Assembly: GCA_019746975.1 (NCBI GenBank)
Contig: JAIERK010000186.1
Span: forward strand, 1-47,328
Origin: Candidatus Obscuribacterales bacterium
Lineage (GTDB): Bacteria; Cyanobacteriota; Vampirovibrionia; Obscuribacterales; Obscuribacteraceae
Direction of reading: 5' to 3'
DNA: 47,328 bases
Under the pieces are notes generated by a model. The model worked only from the letters and a program-made list of their open reading frames with translations. It ran no database searches and was not told the DNA's origin. Each line of letters starts with the position of its first letter. Positions within the stretch are counted from its first letter, which is position 1. The position numbers and the translations under genes were made by a program. Below are positions 8,491 through 17,131 of this stretch, one piece after another.

Positions 8491-8522
8491 GGGCGGGATT
8501 TACAATGGGCGGGATTTACAAT
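8491..8522 (+). repeat. 16-bp tandem duplication causing a frameshift
   Basis: The unit gggcgggatttacaat occurs at 8491-8506 and again at 8507-8522 without any difference. Removing one copy restores a continuous frame (CLWGGIYN then VILHADT) across the junction, so this is a recent slippage duplication that inactivated the gene. Confidence 0.92.
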
Positions 8523-8835
8523 GTAATATTGCATGCCGATACACTAGCTCCAGGGCGTTCTGAAACGCTTACTGCAATTCGTGAATTCTCACCAGACCTT
8601 GTCGTGACTTCGCAGGCCCATGCAGACTTCTGTGAGGCAAACAATCTTCGGTTTATTATTCTGGTAACGAATGAGTTGGATCCGAAATTCAAAGTACCGA
8701 GTTTTGTGACAATGTCTTCGGTATTGGCGGAGCTGTATGAAAGTCACTTTCAATTCGTCAGAAAGGAATCTATCTTGAGAAATGTTCCGGGCGAGAGCGG
8801 TTCGAGTTTTTGCCAGAAGTTGTGTTTTGAGTAAT

Positions 8836-8944
8836 TGAGTAAGGTGGCGTATTCTTTCAATAACCACAAAGAAAGGAGATACGCCTAATGAAGAAAGATA
8901 CAGTCGTTGAGCTAAAAAAGCCAGAGGTTGTTACTGAAGATCCC
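8836..8944 (+). mobile_element. Remnant left end of an IS256-like insertion sequence
   Basis: A strong ribosome site (AAGGAG) precedes ATG 8888. The 19-codon frame there (MKKDTVVELKKPEVVTEDP, then TGA) matches, from memory, the N-terminus of IS256-family (mutator-like) transposases, which normally continue into the LTEVLR...GA region. Here the match stops at 8944 and the sequence switches to the nuclease-domain frame of the surrounding pseudogene. Upstream, GGCGTAT (8846-8852) and ATACGCC (8879-8885) with CTTTC/GAAAG inside form a hairpin that encloses the ribosome site. Transposons use such hairpins to block translation from read-through transcripts. The exact left boundary is uncertain. No right end or transposase body is present, so it cannot move by itself. 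Confidence 0.6.
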
Positions 8945-9359
8945 TGATAATTAGAAAACAGGACGTCAAGCTCGAAATCGATTTCGGACTGTTCGTTCGA
9001 TCGATTTTGGATAACGGGAACGAAGGTTTGATTTTAGGTGAAGCGAAAACGTATAAAAGATTCGAGGATGCCGACTTCCGTCGTGCCGATGCTCTCGTCG
9101 ATGCATTCAATGATGCGGCCATTGTTTTTGCGAGTTTCAACGAATCATTGGATGACTCAGAGAAGGCAAGTCTTAGCGAATTGGCTAATCGTGGTGCAAA
9201 ATTAGTAATACTAACGGGTAATGAGCTGCTCAATTCTGTCGGTGCTCCGTACTGTTGGTACAATTCGGGCAATGAGGAAGTTAGGTCTCTAGTGAGTAAT
9301 CCAGAATTAGACGAGATATCGATGGTTTCTCGTGTTACACGTATTCTGTATCTGGGTTA

Positions 9360-9521
9360 GTGAGTTTGGATGCAAAGATTAGGGGGGGTCTCGCCGTACA
9401 TAGTGATCATTTTGGAAAAGCGAAGGAGTTTGAGACACATCTGCTTTCACTTTCGAAATCGCTTCGACCGGTCCCACTTGTATCGAAGGGCGTTCGTGAT
9501 AACTCGGGAACTCCACAGTGA
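9360..9521 (+). CDS. Short ORF of unknown function (53 aa), perhaps a gene fragment
   Basis: Starts with GTG overlapping the TAG of the broken nuclease gene (TAGTG) and runs 53 codons to TGA at 9519-9521. The amino-acid composition looks protein-like (GGLAVHSDHFGKAKEFETHL, then LVSKGVRDNSGTPQ). There is no independent ribosome site and I do not recognise it. It may be the start of a coupled second gene whose middle has been lost before the helicase fragment at 9870, or chance. Confidence 0.3.
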   Translation: MSLDAKIRGGLAVHSDHFGKAKEFETHLLSLSKSLRPVPLVSKGVRDNSGTPQ

Positions 9522-9869
9522 CAAACCCATCGTTTTTTTCAGTTGCCGGGCAAAACGACACTTTTGGCCAATCCAGCTCCCTTTGATGTCGAAACACCAC
9601 CTTCGGTAGCTTCGATACCCGATCGAAACACTCTCTCAAAGTGTCCGGTCGGTTGTTAATCTTAGATTCAGACGCTTCGACTCTAAGCGGCGCGAGCGAG
9701 TCAATGCACTGCGACAATGCATCCGAAACACCAAGCAGCGCTGTCATGTTTAACCTTATATCTCGATTGAAGGAGAAACAACTATTTACACTATGAATAG
9801 CGTGTTCCGGACCTACAACGCCCGTAGAGCATACGCCCTCCACGTAATAGCCGATAACGATAGCAGCTT
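9522..9869. other. Degenerate segment between two pseudogene pieces
   Basis: I cannot see helicase-like sequence in any plus frame here. A 154-codon minus-strand frame (9379-9843, with an internal ATG start near 9750) crosses the segment; it resembles no family I know and sits inside decayed DNA. The 5' half of the downstream helicase, including its Walker A motif, is missing and this segment occupies its place. Confidence 0.35.
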
Positions 9870-11159
9870 GTGGTCGTGGGCGATGATAAACAGATTAGTC
9901 CAGACACTGTCGGACTCGATCGATCAGACGTCGATGCTTTACGAGATCAGTTCCTGAAAGATATTCCGCATAGTGATGCGATCGGAATCGAGCATAGTTT
10001 CTTCGATCAGGCAAAGATACGGTATCGAGGAGAAATTCGACTCAAAGAACATTTTCGTTGCATGCCGGAAATTATTCAGTTTTCAAATAACCTCTGTTAT
10101 TCAAGCGATCCATTAATTCCGCTACGGCAGTATGGAGGTGGTCGAATAACTCCGGTCGTAAAAACGACATACGTCTCTGAAGGTTACGTCGATGATAAGT
10201 CGACTAGGCCAGTGAATATTCCGGAGGCTGAAGCAATTCTGCACTAAATAAGCAAAATCTGCCACGACCCTGCATATAGTGGCAAATCGATCGGCGTGAT
10301 CAGCCTACTAAACACATCTGGGCAAGCGAAGTATATTGACAATGAGCTCCGAAACTCGGACAAATACATCTCGAAAACTGAATATGAGGATCGTCAAATC
10401 AGAGTTGGCGACGCTTACGAATTTCAGGGTGACGAGCGCGACATCATTTTTCTCTCGATGGTGTCTGCCCCCGTAGAAGGTGGACGAGTTTACGCAATGA
10501 CCGCCGACAAGGACGAGCGAAGATTCAATGTTGCAGTTAGCAGAGCTCGAGATCAGCTTCTTCTCTTTCACTCGGTCACCTTGAGTGACTTAAATACAAA
10601 GTGTATCCGGCACCGCTTACTCTCATACTGCCTGAATCCACATGTTGCGACATCCGCAGTCGCTGGTATCGAACTGACGGAACTAAAGCGTCTTCTACGA
10701 GACGGCTATAAGTTACAAACCGCACCGCCGAAGCCTTTCGATAGTTGGTTCGAGGTGGATGTCTTCATCAGAATTGCCGAGCGAGGTTATCGAGTCTTGC
10801 CACAAGTCGAATCGAACGGCTTCGTAATTGATTTGATTGTTGAAGGAATACGAGGCCGTCTAGCAGTTGAATGTGACGGTGATATGTGGCACGGACCCGA
10901 CAAGTATGATGCCGACATGGCTCGACAGCGCGATCTGGAACGATGTGGAATGCAATTCTGGCGCGTCCGTGGCAGCGCGTTCTACTATAATCCAGACGAT
11001 GCCTTAGAAGATCTGTGGAGCGTGCTTGAAAAAATGGAGATTTTTCCAGTCCTTCATGATGAAAATAAAGAAAACACCAACTCCTCAGTCTTGGAGAATC
11101 AGCTTTACTTCGGCGATCCTTCCGATTTGCTTGTTGCCGAGGACTCAGAATACAGTTGA
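9870..11159 (+). pseudogene. 5'-truncated SF1 helicase with C-terminal Vsr-like nuclease domain, in-frame stop
   Basis: C-terminal half of a Dna2/Upf1-type (AAA_12) superfamily 1 helicase. Visible motifs in order: VVGDDKQISP near 9873, GDAYEFQGDERDIIFLSMV near 10408 (motif V region), and ERRFNVAVSRARDQLLLF near 10517 (motif VI). After a linker comes a small endonuclease-like domain (about 10800-11010) with FVIDLIVEG, LAVECDGDMWHG and CGMQFWRVRGS, typical of Vsr/DUF559-like domains fused to such helicases. A TAA at 10245-10247 interrupts the frame, yet the same frame continues in register as ISKICHDPAYSGKSIGVISL. Walker A and the DEAD-type box are absent because the 5' part is gone. Probably once part of an anti-phage locus together with the broken nuclease gene upstream; non-functional now. 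Confidence 0.85.
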
Positions 11160-11289
11160 TCAGTCGATGTCCCATAGCAACAACAGCAGCAGGGAGTCGA
11201 GAGGGCAAATCAAACCGCATCTTTCGAAGTTCAACTGTAAGATTGGTCGGCACAGTCGCGAAAGTCAGTTGGTCGGAGATCCAGTCCGG

Positions 11290-11514
11290 TCAATTGTGAC
11301 ATTCGTCGTGCTCTTTTTGAAGTGCTGAGTAAGAATCTTTTCCGTGACCGTTCTTGCACACTCCACAACTCCCACCCCGAACGGCATAGTGTTTGCAGTA
11401 ACCACATGTGGTGCAGGCTGTGCACGGATCACTCCCCAGACATTTTTTCGCTTGGACGGGTTCACAAATGAAGAGCGTCAAGATAACGCTCAAACTGCAC
11501 ACTAATATTCTCAT
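11290..11514 (-). CDS. Small secreted cysteine-rich protein
   Basis: 74-aa protein from the ATG at 11514. The first 22 residues are a clear signal peptide (MRILVCSLSVILTLFICEPV, cleavage after QA). The mature part of about 52 residues has eight cysteines in paired arrangements (KKCLGSDPCTACTTCGYC, GGSCGVC, ECHN) and several Lys/His, which suits a disulfide-stabilised or metal-binding periplasmic peptide. The longer frame starting at 11604 adds 30 residues ahead of the signal peptide and is unlikely. It lies 99 nt downstream of another minus-strand secreted-protein gene and could share its transcript. Function unknown. Confidence 0.65.
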   Translation of the reverse strand: MRILVCSLSVILTLFICEPVQAKKCLGSDPCTACTTCGYCKHYAVRGGSCGVCKNGHGKDSYSALQKEHDECHN

Positions 11515-11613
11515 TCCCGAGGCTTCGACAACATATGTCTTGGCACTGGTAACGGTGACAACGGCAATGACGGACCGGGTGGAGTCGTGATCCCTTAATG
11601 GCAAGTATTCCAG

Positions 11614-12438
11614 TTAGCGACTCTGATCGTGGTGGTGCTCTTTCGCGTACTCTTGAAACGCTTGCCGCAGATACTTGAGTTTCAAGCTATCCAAATCGAT
11701 ATCTTTCACCTTTTCCATCTCGGAAGTCGCTACTTTTTCTTGATATGCTTTTCCCGTTTCATCGTAAGCTCTGGAGGTGTTCTGCAGGGTCATCAATGAA
11801 TCTGATTTTCTCGAGTAGATTTGCAAAGCCTCGACTTGCGAAGCCTTGCTAATCTTCCTGGTGCGCCGGTCTACGACCAGATTCATTCCAACGCTTTTGA
11901 TCGCGATATGTTCGGCATCAGGTTGCTGAACTTCTGCCGATCTGAACATTGAATAAATTGGATTTTGTCCTTCGTATTGTGTCAGTCGCCATCGGTTTAA
12001 GGGCGCTCGCTCCCACGTGGTGCCCTCATCGTCCTTGACACAACCCAGAAAAACGAACTTGGGAAATTCGACGCGCAGCTTTCCGCGTGAGCTTCGACCT
12101 GTGACTAAATTTTTCTTGGTTATCTGTTGCTCGCCATCGCTTGTCCATTGACCAGAAAACCATTGAGGAATGCGATACCACGTTGAGTTGTCGACGCGCT
12201 CGGGACCTGGCTCGAACTTGTTTCCAGGGAGAAACTCAGGTGGAATTGCAGAAACTTCGTCGTCAATCTCAATGTTTCCCTCCAAAACCTTTGTCTGCGA
12301 CAAAGTTGGCGCAGGCAAGTTAATGAATAAAAGGACGATCGCAAAGAGACACTCTTTGGTGGTTCTACTGCAGCGCAAACTGACGATTAACCTCTTGGAC
12401 CGTTGTTTTTTTAGTCGGTGAAGAAAAGGATTAGACAA
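11614..12438 (-). CDS. Secreted protein of unknown function
   Basis: 274-aa frame. A hydrophobic stretch CLFAIVLLFINLPAPTLSQ near residues 30-48 follows a basic segment and looks like a signal peptide cleaved near SQ/TK. The mature region begins with IPPEFLPGNKFEPGPERVDN and STWYRIPQWFSGQW, a Trp/Pro-rich motif that I associate with paralogous secreted proteins in this kind of genome, then beta-rich sequence and a charged helical C-terminus ending in a His-rich segment. The start is uncertain: 12438 is a TTG with a weak ribosome site, and a second TTG about 20 codons later gives a more usual signal peptide length. No enzymatic motif seen. Confidence 0.65.
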   Translation of the reverse strand: MSNPFLHRLKKQRSKRLIVSLRCSRTTKECLFAIVLLFINLPAPTLSQTKVLEGNIEIDDEVSAIPPEFLPGNKFEPGPERVDNSTWYRIPQWFSGQWTSDGEQQITKKNLVTGRSSRGKLRVEFPKFVFLGCVKDDEGTTWERAPLNRWRLTQYEGQNPIYSMFRSAEVQQPDAEHIAIKSVGMNLVVDRRTRKISKASQVEALQIYSRKSDSLMTLQNTSRAYDETGKAYQEKVATSEMEKVKDIDLDSLKLKYLRQAFQEYAKEHHHDQSR

Positions 12439-13333
12439 AAGAATTCTCTACGTTTCAGCAGGAATGTTTGCGACTCGAACATGGGAAATTCTCACATGCA
12501 GATTCGCCCACGATTTTACCCTCTTGGAAGGTATCGCGGTTGATCTCGGAATGACGCCGTGGTCGCATGGTATATTGTCGGCATAGAGAGCGGTCGGCAA
12601 TCGCAGCAGGGACAGGCCTGTGTGTGACATCGGTATACAGGTTAGAGTTCAGGAGAAGCCGATTTATTTTTCGAAGGGAACTATTTACTCGCGGAGAATC
12701 GTTTTTGATCGCACTGATCGGCGCGTTCTCGATTCTCTTTGGGGTTGAACCAAGTCTGCCAGCTCATGGACAGACCAGGGACGAGCCATTCAGTCCGTCG
12801 GCACAACGCAGGTATGGATATTTGCGACCGCAAAATGATGCAGTAAATCATAGTTTGATACTGGGTCTGGACATACCGCCAAACGATCTATAGTCGCACC
12901 AAATAAGATTCCGATTACGCAAAACGATTTTCTGTTGATGCACCTGCCCAGAAGGAGTTCGGGCAGCAATTTTCGAGCGTGCCGGTGTGTCTCGTCCCTT
13001 ATAACGATCTATTTCGAGATTGCCGCGTTTTACAACCATAACCCGTGGGAGGTCCGCCCAGAGAGTCATGCCTGGCTCCAAGTAAGTGAACTCGTGTGTC
13101 CTGCGAGACTATGGCAATAATCCGGCGCTACCTGGCGATGAAACTGAAAAAATGAACCGAAGGTCGACGTCTGGGTCAGTGCCGCAACGAAGTCCTAACT
13201 GTTCAGTTGTTTCAGATCATAGGTCCGATTAAGAAATCAGTTCCAGGCTTTCGAAGCAATCCTCCTACGAAACCTCTCAGTACGGTCGTCTAGTATTTAA
13301 TGTTCTGTGTGTAGCGCGCTATAATGGCTCGAT
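12439..13333. other. Long intergenic region, no confident gene
   Basis: About 900 bp between divergent genes. A plus-strand frame (12567-12893, 108 codons) contains a plausible signal-peptide-like stretch (FLIALIGAFSILFGVEPSLP) and could encode a short secreted peptide, but it has no ribosome site at its ATG and an implausible basic N-terminus, so I do not call it. Nothing else stands out. The promoter of trhO should lie near 13280-13330. Confidence 0.4.
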
Positions 13334-14164
13334 ATGGAAATAGTCAATATCGCCGGCTACAAGTTTGTCGGTTTATCTCAGCTTCACGATTACCGCTCCT
13401 TGCTTAAGGGGCGGTGTGATGAGCTCGACTTGAAAGGGAGCATATTGCTTGCTCCAGAGGGCATCAATCTCTTTCTTGCTGGTGAGCGCTCTTCGGTAGA
13501 TGCGTTTTTGCAATTTTTGCGTAATGACGATAGGTTCTCGCAGTGTTTTTCCGACATTGAAATTAAAGAATCTATCTCCGATCACCAACCGTTTCGTCGC
13601 ATTGTTGTGCGCATCAAGAAAGAGATCATCACCATGAAGCATCCAATGATTGCTCCAGGAGATATGCGGGCGCCTGCCATTGAACCGCATACGTTAAAAC
13701 GATGGCTCGATCAAGGGCATGATGACGAAGGCCGGGAGGTCGTACTGATCGACACTCGCAACGTTTATGAAGTCGATATTGGAACCTTTGAAAATTCGCT
13801 GAGCTTTCCACTCGAACATTTTAGCGATTTTCCTGATGCATTTCTCGACACCGCAGGCGATACCGTCGCGCAATTGCGAGATAAAACATTGGTTCCGTTC
13901 TGTACTGGAGGAATTCGATGCGAGAAGGCTGCGCTCTTCATTCGCGAGCACAACTTACCAAATGTTTTTCAGCTCCACGGTGGTATCTTGAAGTATTTCG
14001 AGGAAGTTGGTGGGGCTCATTGGAGCGGAGAATGCTTTGTGTTCGACCGTCGAGTTGCGCTTGATTCCAATTTGCAAGAGACCAAGAACCACTACGAAGT
14101 AACTGCGCCGCCAGCACGCAATGCTGCATTTAAGAAGTGGGCCGAACGACAGAGTTCGAGCTAA
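13334..14164 (+). CDS. trhO: tRNA uridine(34) hydroxylase TrhO (rhodanese-related, YceA family)
   Basis: 276-aa cytoplasmic enzyme that hydroxylates U34 of certain tRNAs in an oxygen-dependent way, the first step to 5-methoxy- or 5-carboxymethoxyuridine at the wobble base. The N-terminal UPF0176 domain (about 1-110) contains GSILLAPEGINLFLAG. The rhodanese domain (about 120-225) carries VVLIDTRNVYEVDIGTFENS and the active-site loop C190-TGGIR-C196 followed by EKAA, then VFQLHGGILKYFEE. Length matches the family. Monocistronic as far as can be seen. The modification acts on UNN-reading tRNAs such as the tRNA-Pro(UGG) encoded at 6157. Confidence 0.93.
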   Translation: MEIVNIAGYKFVGLSQLHDYRSLLKGRCDELDLKGSILLAPEGINLFLAGERSSVDAFLQFLRNDDRFSQCFSDIEIKESISDHQPFRRIVVRIKKEIITMKHPMIAPGDMRAPAIEPHTLKRWLDQGHDDEGREVVLIDTRNVYEVDIGTFENSLSFPLEHFSDFPDAFLDTAGDTVAQLRDKTLVPFCTGGIRCEKAALFIREHNLPNVFQLHGGILKYFEEVGGAHWSGECFVFDRRVALDSNLQETKNHYEVTAPPARNAAFKKWAERQSSS

Positions 14165-14318
14165 CAAATGGAACTGTGATTAGTTCGTCAGCATCTGGTT
14201 TAACCATCAACAGAAGGTTCATGAAACTCTTTGCAGGTGGTTTGTGTCACCATGATGCGAATGGCTGCCCAGGCGATTCTCACCAATGCTGCATTTGTTT
14301 TTGACCAAATTTAACGCA

Positions 14319-15341
14319 TCACTTCAGACCTGCCCCAGGGAGCGGAGCTCTGCCTAAACGCTGATTGAGTTTCGGCTGACGAAGCAATTCTGCTTCTCGT
14401 TCAGGCGATAGACCGGCTAATCTGGGTAGCGCCGGGTCCCTGGTTTTGTCCCAGGCCAATGTATCGGCTATCGTAGCCTCTATTCGTCTGCAAGTTAGAC
14501 CGTCCGCGACTGCCTTTCTGCGATCTAGCCTCATTACACCGGCGAAATTTTTCATGGTTTCGGGTATCCATAAAGGCAGCTCTGTCCAGTGTTTTATGCC
14601 GACTTTCAGTAAAACGGCATCTTCAACTTTCACCATCTGCGATTCTACCTTTGCGGTCTGCTGACAGGCATCCATGAGGTCTCCCGTGGTTAACCGATCT
14701 TTGGGACCGGTCGCAATGTAGATGCCGCGCGCCTGTGCTTCTGTTCGAGCCAACACAAAGGCTGCTAGGTCTCGTACGTCGATAAACTGCAACGGGCGCT
14801 CCAAGCGCTCTGGCACAGCAATTCGCCCGCCTTTTGCAAATCGTGCCGGCCAATATGTGAAACGATCGGTCGGGTCGTAAGGTCCTGCAATGAGTCCTGG
14901 TCTGATTATGAGGTGACGATCTGGAATCAATTTAGTGACCAGCCTTTCGCAATCAGCTTTGAGACTTCCATAATCTCCTTGTTCACCGGGCTTTGTATAC
15001 GTGATTGGGCTCTCCTCGGAAAGCGCAATCTCTGAAAAATCGCCGAAAGCCGACACAGTTGAGATGAAAACATAACTTCCAACCGCCCCGGCGAGCGTGC
15101 TTAAAGAGCGATGAACTGTGTCTGGATGATAACCGCAGGTGTCGATTACTGCATCAAAGGTCCTGCCGAAAAGAACGCCTAAGTCTGAGTTGCGGTCCGC
15201 TAGCAGACGTTCGACGTGAATCTGCTCTTCTAGATTAAAACTGCCTCGGTTGAGGGTCGTGACCTGATGACCCGCTTTCAGAGCCAGAGTAACTAAATGG
15301 CGACCTAGAAAAACAGTGCCGCCGATTATCAACAAACGCAT
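14319..15341 (-). CDS. NAD-dependent epimerase/dehydratase family protein (extended SDR)
   Basis: 340-aa Rossmann-fold protein. The nucleotide-binding motif is near the N-terminus (LLIIGGTVFLGRHL, G7/G8/G13). The SDR catalytic pair is Y124-xxx-K128 (GDYGSLK) with S94/T95 in VFISTVSAFG. It resembles isoflavone-reductase or CSP41-like epimerases of cyanobacteria and plants and the NAD-dependent epimerase family. The C-terminal region supplies a substrate-specific part (WTELPLWIPETMKNFAGVMR). Substrate unknown, probably a nucleotide sugar. ATG at 15341. Monocistronic; convergent with trhO. Confidence 0.85.
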   Translation of the reverse strand: MRLLIIGGTVFLGRHLVTLALKAGHQVTTLNRGSFNLEEQIHVERLLADRNSDLGVLFGRTFDAVIDTCGYHPDTVHRSLSTLAGAVGSYVFISTVSAFGDFSEIALSEESPITYTKPGEQGDYGSLKADCERLVTKLIPDRHLIIRPGLIAGPYDPTDRFTYWPARFAKGGRIAVPERLERPLQFIDVRDLAAFVLARTEAQARGIYIATGPKDRLTTGDLMDACQQTAKVESQMVKVEDAVLLKVGIKHWTELPLWIPETMKNFAGVMRLDRRKAVADGLTCRRIEATIADTLAWDKTRDPALPRLAGLSPEREAELLRQPKLNQRLGRAPLPGAGLK

Positions 15342-15941
15342 ATCAGGTACCAGTCAGGGACATCACCATTTTATATCAAAGGAATTGCTGGTTCCAACGA
15401 TTCTTCTCTGCAAGATGCGCTCCTTCTGAGCATCTCCCAGCATTTTTTCGCTGTTGACCAATGGCTTTCGTAGTTTCCCCACTGAGCAGGAAGGTACAAA
15501 TTGCTCGCATTAAACTGGGATTCTCGTGTTGCGGATGTCACTTGGGAGAGTGAAGACAATGGAAAAAATAGAAGCTTCTCAACCATCGAAAGATGGGTTC
15601 GTCCGACGTCGGAGCAAGAGACGTCGGCCATTTTTCATAGGGGTTCCTCCATCAGTGCCAAGGGCTTCGCCGTCGTGAGGAGCTATCAGCTTGATTTCAG
15701 CCTATCGCCAGTACAATCGATCGTCAATCGTGATCCCATCAATCGGGCTCCAGTGTGCATTACGCGAGCTCCGAAATGGAAATTGCGAATGGGATAAACG
15801 AAATCCTGTGGAACGCGGCAAAGGATTAAACACCGGACTTGATTGCATCAACCAATAGTCACTCTAGAGTGCTAGACTAGTCGTGCTCGCGTAAGGTCAG
15901 ATTACGCATCTACCTAAAACATGAATTCCACTGGGTTTTGA
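15342..15941. other. Intergenic region of 600 bp with a short palindrome
   Basis: No convincing gene. Short frames on both strands have unusual composition and no ribosome sites. A perfect 12-bp palindrome CACTCTAGAGTG lies at 15860-15871, about 70 nt before the SGNH gene, and may be an operator for it; this is only suggestive. Confidence 0.4.
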
Positions 15942-16685
15942 ATGTTTGATTTTTATCTCGCTCTTGGAGACTCGATGAGTATTGATTTCTATCCGGCTCA
16001 GGATGCTGAGGCCGCTGGAATCAAAACACGCGACGATTGTGGAGCGGCATCACTGTTTTTTTGCAATGAAGACAAGCAATTTCCCGAGTTTGAACGGAAA
16101 GATCTGAAGACGATGTTTCCGGGAATTCAATTTGAGAATTTTGCGATCGATGGTGCAACCTGCGAAGACCTCCTTTCTGAGCCACGCTTGACCGAATTGA
16201 AATCCTTCGCCTCCAAGCGTGTGCTTACCACAATTACGATTGGTGGCAATGATCTTCTCAGTGCATTTCGGATATCTCAAGGAAGTAAAACCGTGAAGAT
16301 GGCGCCGTTGTTCAATGAGTTACAAGCGCGCTATAAAAAAGTACTCCACAGCATCAGGGCTATTTTCCCTCAAGCAGTCTTCATCCTGAACACGGTTTTT
16401 GATCCAACCGATGCAACCGGAATCTTGCCGACGTCATCGCCTCTTTACTCAGAGAAGCTGCCGATAGAGTTTCTGACGCAATTCAACAGTGTCGTCAAAT
16501 CATCAGCCGATGATTTAAGTTTACTCGCTGACGTTCACGAGCACTTTCGAGGACATGGTGCCGAATGTGGTGCTGCCGACCAATTCTGGTATTGGAAGCC
16601 AAGCCCGATCGAACCGAGCTATCGTGGAGCTACCGAGATCAGGCGCGTTTGGCATGCAGCTCTTACCGAATTCATGAAGAAATAG
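15942..16685 (+). CDS. SGNH/GDSL-type hydrolase-like protein
   Basis: 247-aa protein with the esterase fold signature blocks. Block I is LALGDSMSIDF with nucleophile S11, block II is a Gly-containing FAIDGATCEDLL, block III is TITIGGNDLLSAF with the oxyanion Asn. No signal peptide, so cytoplasmic. In the place of block V, where the catalytic Asp-x-x-His-Pro is expected, the sequence reads PSPIEPSYRGATEI, so the Asp and His appear replaced; LLADVHEHFRGHG earlier offers alternative Asp/His residues. Hydrolytic activity is therefore uncertain. ATG at 15942. A possible terminator or promoter was not recognised around it. Confidence 0.78.
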   Translation: MFDFYLALGDSMSIDFYPAQDAEAAGIKTRDDCGAASLFFCNEDKQFPEFERKDLKTMFPGIQFENFAIDGATCEDLLSEPRLTELKSFASKRVLTTITIGGNDLLSAFRISQGSKTVKMAPLFNELQARYKKVLHSIRAIFPQAVFILNTVFDPTDATGILPTSSPLYSEKLPIEFLTQFNSVVKSSADDLSLLADVHEHFRGHGAECGAADQFWYWKPSPIEPSYRGATEIRRVWHAALTEFMKK

Positions 16686-16906
16686 CAGTGCGATTTCGAG
16701 AGGTTTGCGTAACAAGCGATAGCTAATCGCGACGATCGTCGAGCCGATGTGGTTGTTTAACTGGGGCCTGGGGTAATCCCCAAACTCAGTCCAGCAGTCG
16801 CCACAGGTTTGTTTCTTCACAAGCTTATCGCAGGAATATGAGAGTCTGAAAAATCGTATGTGCAATGACGGAACTGACCGGCTCAATAGAATAGCGTAAA
16901 AATTAT

Positions 16907-17131
16907 ATGCCACTGTCCATGATGGCAAAAACAGGCCCACTTGTTGAACTGTCTGTTCTCAATTATCAATACTGCCATCCCAGCGGCTTCTTCTCGATTC
17001 TCTTTTCGAGCTTGGTGACAGACTTACGGCGGATGCCAAGCGAAGGAGCTGACGATATACATTTTTTTCTGGACAACAGCGTGCCGGCTCGCTACATTGG
17101 AAGATCGGCGGTACATTGGATGGGCACATGA
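16907..17131 (+). CDS. Small uncharacterised protein coupled to the Hhe-like gene
   Basis: 74-codon frame from ATG 16907 whose TGA overlaps the ATG of the giant helicase gene in the classic ATGA arrangement (17128-17131). Sequence features: an N-terminal MMAKTGPLVELSVLNYQYCH and a central hydrophobic SGFFSILFSSLV. No family recognised and no clear ribosome site. The four-base overlap is the main reason to believe it; otherwise it could be a chance frame. If real it would be co-translated with the helicase-nuclease. Confidence 0.4.
   Translation: MPLSMMAKTGPLVELSVLNYQYCHPSGFFSILFSSLVTDLRRMPSEGADDIHFFLDNSVPARYIGRSAVHWMGT

Larger units (their letters stand above)
8375..9360 (+). pseudogene. Broken gene for a defence-type protein with PD-(D/E)xK nuclease domain
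   Basis: Two or three pieces of one ancestral gene. Piece 1 starts at the ATG at 8375 with a good ribosome site (ggagttcga) and reads SLRPLRLVFLIERQD...NSCLWGGIYN. It loses frame at a 16-bp tandem duplication (8491-8522) and continues in another frame (VILHADTLAPGRSETLTAIR...) to a stop near 8834. An IS256-like left end follows. Piece 2 resumes after it, near 8941: the open frame reads KLEIDFGLFVRS...LILGEAKTYKRF...DADFRRADAL...AAIVFASFNESL and ends at 9360. The Asp followed by GEAK is the signature of a PD-(D/E)xK nuclease core. The central part of the protein is missing, probably deleted with the insertion. Piece 1's LWGGIYN motif is known to me only from large uncharacterised bacterial proteins. 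Confidence 0.75.

Noticed and set aside
9379..9843. 154-codon minus-strand frame in the decayed locus
   Set aside because: No family resemblance and situated between pseudogene pieces; kept only as a remark.
10245..10247. Stop-codon recoding in the helicase remnant
   Set aside because: The codon is TAA, there is no known recoding context, and the gene lacks its 5' half anyway.
12567..12893. 108-codon frame with a signal-like hydrophobic stretch
   Set aside because: No ribosome site and an implausible N-terminus; not enough to call a gene.
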